Assembly: GCA_937995555.1 (NCBI GenBank)
Contig: CALKJX010000223.1
Span: 1-14,002 of the forward strand
Origin: an uncultured Elioraea sp.
GTDB taxonomy: Bacteria > Pseudomonadota > Alphaproteobacteria > Acetobacterales > Acetobacteraceae
Length of the DNA: 14,002 nucleotides
Direction: 5' to 3'
Shown piece by piece: positions 9,232-14,002 of the stretch (its first letter is position 1; each line of letters starts with the position of its first letter). Both the position numbers and the translations under genes were made by a program. The notes beneath the pieces were generated by a model. That model worked only from the letters and a program-made list of their open reading frames with translations, was not told the origin of the DNA and made no database searches.

Positions 9232-10067
9232 CCGAGCTCAAGCACCAGGAGCGGCTGGAGGCGGTGGTCGCCGCACTGCGCGAGACCGGCGCAACGACGG
9301 TGCTCGATCTCGGCTGCGGGAACGGCGCGCTGGCGATCCGGCTCGCATGCGAGCCGGATATGCGGCGCGTGGTCGGGATCGACCTGTCGGAGGCGGCAGT
9401 GGCGACGGCGCGCCGGCACGTGCGCACTCTGCCCGCGGACGTTGCGGCGAAGGTGATGCTGGTGCAGGGCTGCATGATGGAACCGAGGCTCGCGTTCGCG
9501 GGCTTCGACGCTGCCGTGCTGGTCGAGACGATCGAGCATCTGCCGCCCGGGCGCCTGTCCGCACTCGAACGCGCCGTGTTCCTGCATGCGCGGCCCGTCA
9601 CCGTGATCGTCACGACGCCGAATGCCGAGTTCAACGCGCTGCTCGGCGTGCCGTCGCACCGGATGCGTCATCCGGATCATCGCTTCGAGTGGGACCGCGC
9701 GACGTTCCGCGCCTGGTGCGGCAGGATCGCGGAACGGCACGGCTATGGCGTCGCGTTCAAGGACGTCGCCGGCCGTCATCCCGCACTCGGCGGGCCGAGC
9801 CAGATGGCGGTATTCCGCCGTTCAGTGCCTGCCGGAGAGAAGGGTCGCGAACTGCGTCACGACCGCGTCGAGATCCTCGGTCAGGCAGGCCCGGGCGGTT
9901 CGCGCGATGTCGGACGGCAGTCCGTGCACGGCCTCGGCCACCGCGCCGGCGATGCAGCCGAGCGTGTCGGCATCACCGCCGAGGCCGACGGCGGTGCGCA
10001 CCGCACCTTCCCAGTCCGTCGCTTCGAACACCGCGGCAAGCGCGGGCGGCACGGTACCGGCGGCTGA
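9228..10067 (+). CDS. Stand-alone Hen1-type RNA 3'-terminal ribose 2'-O-methyltransferase domain
   Basis: Residues 1-197 match the C-terminal methyltransferase domain of bacterial Hen1, the enzyme that 2'-O-methylates RNA 3' ends during RNA repair with Pnkp. Seen here: the lead-in HQERLEAVVAALRETGA (6-22), SAM loop DLGCGNG (27-33), acidic strand VGIDLS (49-54), metal-binding ETIEH (Glu100, Glu103, His104), VTTPNAEFN (128-136), and HPDHRFEWDRATFRAWC (148-164), supplying His151 as the fourth ligand. The spacing fits the Hen1 E-x-x-E-H...H metal site. The usual N-terminal Hen1 domain and a pnkp gene are absent. GTG at 9228 overlaps the upstream stop. After about residue 198 the frame runs 82 codons antisense through the next gene, so the true C-terminus is uncertain. 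Confidence 0.85.
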   Translation: MTELKHQERLEAVVAALRETGATTVLDLGCGNGALAIRLACEPDMRRVVGIDLSEAAVATARRHVRTLPADVAAKVMLVQGCMMEPRLAFAGFDAAVLVETIEHLPPGRLSALERAVFLHARPVTVIVTTPNAEFNALLGVPSHRMRHPDHRFEWDRATFRAWCGRIAERHGYGVAFKDVAGRHPALGGPSQMAVFRRSVPAGEKGRELRHDRVEILGQAGPGGSRDVGRQSVHGLGHRAGDAAERVGITAEADGGAHRTFPVRRFEHRGKRGRHGTGG

Positions 10068-10589
10068 GACGTCGAACCCCCGCGCGGCGAGCGCCGTCTC
10101 CGGGCGAAGGTCGTAGCCGAACGCGTGCACGATGCGCGCGCGCAGCGCCGGCACGGGCTGGCCGCGGCGCGCCCACAGGATCGCGAGCGCCACGGCCTGC
10201 GCGCCGGCGATCGCGTCCGGATGGTCGTGGCTGACCGCCGACTGCGCGGCGGCGAGGTCGCGTGCCTCCGCCTCGTCGGCGGCCAGCCAGCCGACAGCGG
10301 CGACCCGCATCGGCGCGCCGTTGCCCCAGCTTCCGTATGGCGGCGCGTGGTCGGTGTGGGCCCAGCGACGGAACATGCCGCCGTAGCCGCGATCCGGGTG
10401 CCGGCGCACGAAGGCGCGCAGGGCGCGGGCATAGTCGCGATCGCCCATCAGCGCCGCGGCGATCGCGACCGTGCAGACCGTGTCGTCCGTGAAGCGGCAG
10501 TCCGGATGGAACAGCGCGAAGCCGGGGCGAGGGGCGGGCTCCCCTTCGAACCGCGAGCCGATGATGTCGCCCGCGATCGCGCCCAGCAT
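9822..10589 (-). CDS. ADP-ribosylglycohydrolase family protein (DraG/ARH)
   Basis: A 255-residue ARH/DraG-fold protein that would remove ADP-ribose from protein, nucleic acid or small-molecule targets using a binuclear metal site. Signature motifs: GAIAGDIIGS (3-12), TDDT (34-37), GSWGNGAPMRVAAVG (86-100), SHDHPDA (120-126) and GGDADT (204-209). The metal-binding aspartates at 35, 36, 206 and 208 are all present. The last motif has Ala where GGDTDT is common, a conservative change. The gene starts 11 bases after the permease stop on the same strand, so it probably belongs to that transcription unit. Its final 82 codons lie opposite the tail of the Hen1-like frame. No DraT-like ADP-ribosyltransferase is visible in the window, so the target is unknown. 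Confidence 0.93.
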   Translation of the reverse strand: MLGAIAGDIIGSRFEGEPAPRPGFALFHPDCRFTDDTVCTVAIAAALMGDRDYARALRAFVRRHPDRGYGGMFRRWAHTDHAPPYGSWGNGAPMRVAAVGWLAADEAEARDLAAAQSAVSHDHPDAIAGAQAVALAILWARRGQPVPALRARIVHAFGYDLRPETALAARGFDVSAAGTVPPALAAVFEATDWEGAVRTAVGLGGDADTLGCIAGAVAEAVHGLPSDIARTARACLTEDLDAVVTQFATLLSGRH

Positions 10590-10600
10590 GCGCGATGCCG

Positions 10601-11668
10601 TCAGCCCCAGGCCAGCGCGGCCATGAACGCGTAGCCGGCCGCAAGCGCGCCGAGGGCCGCGAAGGCCAGGTAGGCGGCGAACACGCGCGGCTTCACCAGG
10701 GCCCAGACCGCCATCGCGGCGGGGATGCTGGTCACGCCGCCGGCGAGCATGAAGGTCAGCCCCACCGCCGGGCTCATGCCGAGCCCGATCAGGCCCGAGA
10801 CCAGCGGGATCGCGGCGAAGCCGTTGAGATAGGCCGGCACGCCCAGCAGCACCGCGAGCGGGATCGCGAAGGCGTTGCCGTCGCCGAGCAGCCGCGCGAC
10901 CGCCTCGCCCGGGACCCAGACCACCATCAGGCTCTCGATCAGGAAGGCAAGCGACAGCCAGCGCAGCAGGAACCAGGCGGAACGGCCGGACTCGGTGACG
11001 AAGACCTGGGCGCGTTCGGGCTCGGTCCAGAACCGCCAGACCGGGGCAGGGGGCTTGAGCGAGCGCTTGGCGCGGCAGGCGGAGGGCCGGCCGACGGTCG
11101 GGCGGAGCGGATCGGCAAGCCCCCCGGCGCCGACGATGGCGAGTGTGCCGAACCCGCCGAGCAGGCCGATGGCGATCGCGGCGAGCGTCTTGGCCACGGC
11201 GAACTCGAACCCGATCGCGCCGACCAGGATCGCGAACTGGTTCGGGTCCATGAGCGGGCTGGCGAGCCAGAACGCCATCACCGGCGCGATCGGCACGCCC
11301 GCCGCGAGCAGCCCCGCGATCAGCGGGATCACGCCGCAGGAGCAGAACGGCGACAGCGCGCCGAACCCGGCCGCGGCGAGGATTGCCACCGTCTCGCGGC
11401 CCTGGAAGGCGCGCGCGACCTGCTGGTCGGCGCCCGTGGCCTTCGCCCAGCCCGCGACCAGCACCGAGATCGCGAGGAACGGCGCGATCGAGGCGAGCGC
11501 GCCGGCGAGGAAGCGCAGGCTCGCCAGCGCCTGACCCGGCGCAGCGATCAGCAGCACGAACAGCAGTGCCCCGATCGCGAGCACCACGCGGTCGGCGCGG
11601 CGAAGCCGCGCGCGCCAGTCGGGTTTCGGCGGAATCGCGGCCTCGATCGCGGGGGTGGTCGTGGTCAT
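10601..11668 (-). CDS. ArsP/DUF318-type permease
   Basis: A 355-residue inner-membrane protein of the COG0701/ArsP-like permease family, associated with efflux of arsenicals or other thiol-reactive solutes. Hydrophobic helices occur in two halves (about 28-75, 95-183 and 232-355), separated by a polar loop (184-228). The first half holds SPFCSCGVIPLIAGLLAAG (106-124), with the Cys109-x-Cys111 pair, and SPLMDPNQF (137-145). The second half holds the counterpart GVPAYLNGFAAIPL (276-289) and GGVTSIPAAMAV (310-321). These repeats suggest an internal duplication typical of the family. ATG at 11668 has GGAG (complement of 11677-11680) eight bases upstream. It follows the ArsR gene by 51 bases. The transported substrate cannot be fixed from sequence; methylated arsenical efflux is the family precedent. 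Confidence 0.9.
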   Translation of the reverse strand: MTTTTPAIEAAIPPKPDWRARLRRADRVVLAIGALLFVLLIAAPGQALASLRFLAGALASIAPFLAISVLVAGWAKATGADQQVARAFQGRETVAILAAAGFGALSPFCSCGVIPLIAGLLAAGVPIAPVMAFWLASPLMDPNQFAILVGAIGFEFAVAKTLAAIAIGLLGGFGTLAIVGAGGLADPLRPTVGRPSACRAKRSLKPPAPVWRFWTEPERAQVFVTESGRSAWFLLRWLSLAFLIESLMVVWVPGEAVARLLGDGNAFAIPLAVLLGVPAYLNGFAAIPLVSGLIGLGMSPAVGLTFMLAGGVTSIPAAMAVWALVKPRVFAAYLAFAALGALAAGYAFMAALAWG

Positions 11669-11719
11669 CGGGTCATCTCCACAGGACCAGAAAAGTCGTT
11701 GTTTCCGGGCGCAAGACGA

Positions 11720-12040
11720 TTACGCCGCATCGCGCGACGCGTCCTCCACGGCCGGCAGGCCGGTGCAGCACTCCTGGCGCAGGAACGCGATCACGTCGGT
11801 CAGCGCCTCGAAGCACGGGCGGCAGAGCACGGTGCGCCCGTCCTTCGTCTGGGTGACGAGATGCGCGGAGACGAGCCCGCGCAGATGGAAGGCGAGAGTG
11901 GAAGCCGGCATGCCGAGATGCGCCTGGATCTCGCCCACGCTCAGGCCCTCGGGCCCGGCCTTGATCAGCAGGCGCATGATCTCCAGGCGGGCACGATTGC
12001 CGAGCTGGGCGAGCGTGTCGGCGGCCTCGTCGAGCGTCAT
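11720..12040 (-). CDS. ArsR/SmtB-family metalloid-sensing repressor
   Basis: A 106-residue winged-helix regulator. The helix-turn-helix region is LSVGEIQAHLGMPASTLAFH (33-52), preceded by LGNRARLEIMRLL (13-25), which is typical of ArsR/SmtB. Candidate metal(loid) thiols are Cys73 and Cys76 (LCRPC) plus the vicinal Cys91-Cys92 (FLRQECC), an arrangement suited to As(III)/Sb(III) or similar sensing. The ATG at 12040 is chosen because MTLDEAADTLAQLG is where family similarity starts; an in-frame ATG at 12079 would add 13 residues with an ill-spaced GGAG only two bases away. It is the first gene of a probable arsR-permease-ARH unit, and autoregulation through the 12041-12200 region is likely, though no clear operator was identified. 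Confidence 0.9.
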   Translation of the reverse strand: MTLDEAADTLAQLGNRARLEIMRLLIKAGPEGLSVGEIQAHLGMPASTLAFHLRGLVSAHLVTQTKDGRTVLCRPCFEALTDVIAFLRQECCTGLPAVEDASRDAA

Positions 12041-12200
12041 TGCGGCACCATGCCACCATGCTGCGATCAAGGCAACCATATCTCCGGTTTTGTCGTGATG
12101 CGGCTTCGGCCAGCCATGTCTTGTGTGCCGGTTTCCCCCCCTCCGCAGCCCGTGGTATGACGCGCCGGCCCGCCGGGAAGCGGGCGCGAGGACTCCCCCG
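12041..12200. promoter_or_regulatory. Divergent promoter region arsR / rpiB
   Basis: The 160 bases separate two divergent starts, so promoters for both units should lie here. The rpiB ribosome-binding site GAGGA sits eight bases before ATG 12201. A less GC-rich patch around 12070-12095 (ACCATATCTCC and GGTTTTGTCG) is the best place for an ArsR operator or promoter, but no convincing inverted repeat or -35/-10 pair was resolved. Confidence 0.45.
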
Positions 12201-12668
12201 ATGGCCGAAACAGGAACGAAACCAGCGGTCGCGATCGGCGCCGATCACGCCGGCTTTCCGCTCAAGGCGGCGCTTGCCGAGGCGCTGCGCGAGCTGGGCC
12301 ACCCGGTGCTCGATTTCGGCACGGACGGGACGGTTTCGGTCGACTACCCGGATTTCGCCCATGCGGTGTGCCGCGCGGTGGCCGAGGGCCGCGCGCGCTT
12401 CGGCGTGCTGGTCTGCGGCACCGGCATCGGCATGTCGATCGCTGCCAACCGCCATCCGTCGATCCGCTGCGCGCTGGTGCACGACGCCACCGGCGCGCGG
12501 CTCACCCGCGCGCACAACGATGCCAATGTGCTGGCGATGGGTGCGCGCATGACCGGCGTCGAGCCCGCGCTTGATGCGTTGCGCGCCTTCCTCGCCACCC
12601 CCTACGAGGGCGGTCGGCACGACCGTCGCCTCGCCAAGCTGACGCCCGCCCTGGAGCCCGCCCGATGA
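12201..12668 (+). CDS. rpiB: Ribose 5-phosphate isomerase B
   Basis: Interconverts ribose 5-phosphate and ribulose 5-phosphate in the non-oxidative pentose phosphate pathway. The 155 residues fit the RpiB/LacAB family. Motifs: AIGADHAGFPLK (substrate and catalytic Asp-His region), DYPDFAHAV, the catalytic cysteine loop VLVCGTGIGMSIAANR, and ARLTRAHNDANVLAMGAR. ATG at 12201 is chosen over an upstream ATG at 12123 because GAGGA precedes it and family similarity starts just after it. The stop overlaps the glyA start (ATGA, 12665-12668). The rpiB-glyA pairing is common in alphaproteobacteria and probably reflects a shared one-carbon and nucleotide-precursor operon. Confidence 0.96.
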   Translation: MAETGTKPAVAIGADHAGFPLKAALAEALRELGHPVLDFGTDGTVSVDYPDFAHAVCRAVAEGRARFGVLVCGTGIGMSIAANRHPSIRCALVHDATGARLTRAHNDANVLAMGARMTGVEPALDALRAFLATPYEGGRHDRRLAKLTPALEPAR

Positions 12669-14002
12669 ACGTCGCCACACCCGCCGACAGCCGCACGCGC
12701 TTCTTCACCGCCCCGCTCGCCGAGGTCGATCCGGCGGTGGCCGAGGCGATCGCCGGGGAACTCGCGCGCCAGCAGGACGGGATCGAGCTGATCGCCTCGG
12801 AGAACATCGTCTCCGCCGCCGTGCTGGAAGCTCAGGGCTCGGTGATGACAAACAAGTACGCCGAGGGCTATCCGGGACGGCGCTACTACGGCGGTTGCGC
12901 CGAGGTGGACAAGGTCGAGACGCTGGCGGTCGAACGGGCGCGCAAGCTGTTCGGCTGCGCCTTCGCGAACGTACAGCCGCATTCGGGCGCGCAGGCGAAC
13001 CAGGCGGTGATGCTGGCGCTCCTGAACCCCGGCGATACGATCCTCGGCATGGACCTTGCAGCCGGCGGGCATCTGACGCACGGCGCCCCAGTGAACCTGT
13101 CGGGCAAGTGGTTCAAGGCGGTCACCTACGGCGTCCGGCGCGAGGACAGCCTGATCGACCTGGACGAGGTGGCGCGACTGGCCGCGGAGCACAAGCCGAG
13201 GATGATCGTGGTCGGCGGCAGCGCCATCCCGCGAGCGATTGATTTTGCTGCATTCCGGACGATCGCCGACAGCGTCGGCGCATATCTGATGGCCGATGTC
13301 GCGCATTTCGCCGGGCTGATCGCCGCGGGCATCTACCCGAGCCCGTTCCCGCACGCCCATGTGGTCACGACCACCACGCACAAGACGCTGCGGGGGCCGC
13401 GCGGCGGCATGATCCTCGCCGACGACGAGGCGCTCGGGAAGAAGATCAACTCGGCCGTGTTCCCTGGCCTGCAGGGCGGGCCGCTGATGCACGTGATCGC
13501 CGCCAAGGCGGTGGCCTTCGGCGAGGCGCTGACGCCGGCCTTCCGGGCCTATCAGAAGCAGGTGCTGGAGAACGCCCGCGCGCTCGCCGATGAGCTGCAG
13601 GGCCAGGGCTTCGGCGTGGTCACGGGCGGTACCGACTGCCACCTGATCCTCGTCGATCTCAGGCCGAAGAACCTCACCGGCAAGGCGGCCGAGGCGTCGC
13701 TCGAGCGCGCGCACATCACCTGCAACAAGAACGCGGTCCCGTTCGATCCGGCGAAGCCCATGGTGACGTCCGGCATCCGGCTCGGCTCGCCGGCCGCCAC
13801 GACGCGCGGCTTCGGGGTCGCCGAGTTCCGCGAGGTCGGACGGATGATCGGCGAGGTGCTGGACGGGCTCGCGAGATCCAATGACGGGTCGAACGACGCG
13901 GCCGAGCGCGCGGTGGCCGAACGCGTGAAGGCGCTCTGCGCGCGTTTCCCGGTCTATCGCGCCGAGCCGCCGATGCGCTGTCCCTTCTGCGGCCATGACG
14001 AC
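12665..14002 (+). CDS. glyA: Serine hydroxymethyltransferase, open into nrdR at the window edge
   Basis: PLP enzyme converting serine plus tetrahydrofolate to glycine plus 5,10-methylene-tetrahydrofolate. Motifs: ELIASENIVS (41-50), NKYAEGYPGRRYYGGC (63-78), Asp211 and His214 in ADVAHFAGLIAAG, PLP lysine K240 in TTTTHKTLRGPRGG, and SGIRLGSPAATTRGF (369-383). The D-to-K spacing of 29 equals that of the E. coli enzyme. The normal C-terminus is reached at about residue 432 (LCARFPVYR). There is then no stop codon: the frame reads AEPP and continues in phase into MRCPFCGHDD, the NrdR N-terminus, up to the end of the window. Either a GlyA-NrdR fusion, a lost stop, or a sequence error is possible. 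The gene is translationally coupled to rpiB. Confidence 0.96.
   Translation, partial: MNVATPADSRTRFFTAPLAEVDPAVAEAIAGELARQQDGIELIASENIVSAAVLEAQGSVMTNKYAEGYPGRRYYGGCAEVDKVETLAVERARKLFGCAFANVQPHSGAQANQAVMLALLNPGDTILGMDLAAGGHLTHGAPVNLSGKWFKAVTYGVRREDSLIDLDEVARLAAEHKPRMIVVGGSAIPRAIDFAAFRTIADSVGAYLMADVAHFAGLIAAGIYPSPFPHAHVVTTTTHKTLRGPRGGMILADDEALGKKINSAVFPGLQGGPLMHVIAAKAVAFGEALTPAFRAYQKQVLENARALADELQGQGFGVVTGGTDCHLILVDLRPKNLTGKAAEASLERAHITCNKNAVPFDPAKPMVTSGIRLGSPAATTRGFGVAEFREVGRMIGEVLDGLARSNDGSNDAAERAVAERVKALCARFPVYRAEPPMRCPFCGHDD
13973..14002 (+). CDS. nrdR: Start of nrdR (transcriptional repressor of ribonucleotide reductase), partial
   Basis: The last ten codons read MRCPFCGHDD, the highly characteristic opening of NrdR: the first Cys-x-x-Cys of its zinc ribbon. 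NrdR represses ribonucleotide reductase operons in response to ATP/dATP through an ATP-cone domain that would lie beyond the window. The ATG is in the same phase as glyA with no stop between them. No clear ribosome-binding site precedes it (CGCGCCGAGCCGCCG), so it may be expressed by fusion, or initiate internally. Confidence 0.7.
   Translation, partial: MRCPFCGHDD

Noticed and set aside
12123..12200. Upstream ATG at 12123 extending rpiB by 26 residues.
   Set aside because: The added residues are not RpiB-like, and GAGGA before 12201 marks the start.
13184..13260. GSAIPR in GlyA where SAYSR is frequent, considered as a damaged active site.
   Set aside because: I recall GSAIPR-type variants in intact GlyA proteins of other bacteria, and all PLP-contacting motifs are present.

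Overview
The window is a gene-dense, high-GC bacterial chromosome segment. It looks alphaproteobacterial, most likely Rhodospirillales/Acetobacteraceae. The reasons are the Asp-rich (Mg-type) HemB, the acnA/ccmA divergent pair, the O-acetylhomoserine sulfhydrylase subtype, a DUF6898-like small protein, and the rpiB-glyA-nrdR order. This placement is inference from protein character, not a database match. No insertion sequence, CRISPR array, tRNA, rRNA or prophage gene was seen. Almost every long extra reading frame is an in-register antisense shadow of a real gene, expected where TTA, CTA and TCA codons are rare.

Layout. (1) 26-2719 (-): aconitase acnA, divergent from ccmA-ccmB (+, 2833-4094), the ATPase and one membrane subunit of the heme exporter for cytochrome c maturation; ccmC does not follow. 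(2) 4299-4907 (+): an unrecognised 202-residue protein, convergent with hemB. (3) 7270-4942 (-): a two-gene unit of an O-acetylhomoserine sulfhydrylase-type PLP enzyme followed by hemB. (4) 7294-8330 (+): a small DUF6898-like protein translationally coupled to a secreted dienelactone-hydrolase-like protein. (5) 8512 to about 10067 (+): a spermidine-synthase-fold protein coupled by a GTGA overlap to a stand-alone Hen1-type RNA 3'-end ribose methyltransferase domain. (6) 12040-9822 (-): an ArsR-type regulator, an ArsP/DUF318-type permease and an ADP-ribosylglycohydrolase, apparently one transcription unit, whose last gene runs head-on into the Hen1-like gene. (7) 12201-end (+): rpiB overlapping glyA, which runs with no stop codon straight into the first codons of nrdR.

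The core genes cover central carbon metabolism (acnA, rpiB, glyA), sulfur amino acid synthesis, and heme synthesis and export (hemB, ccmAB). The accessory interest lies at 8.5-12.1 kb: an orphan Hen1-like methyltransferase with a partner of spermidine-synthase fold, and an ADP-ribosylglycohydrolase placed downstream of a metalloid-type regulator and permease. The other strong oddity is the open glyA-nrdR junction at the right edge. Four gene pairs overlap by ATGA or GTGA (ccmA/ccmB, DUF6898-like/hydrolase, SpeE-like/Hen1-like, rpiB/glyA), which suggests widespread translational coupling.
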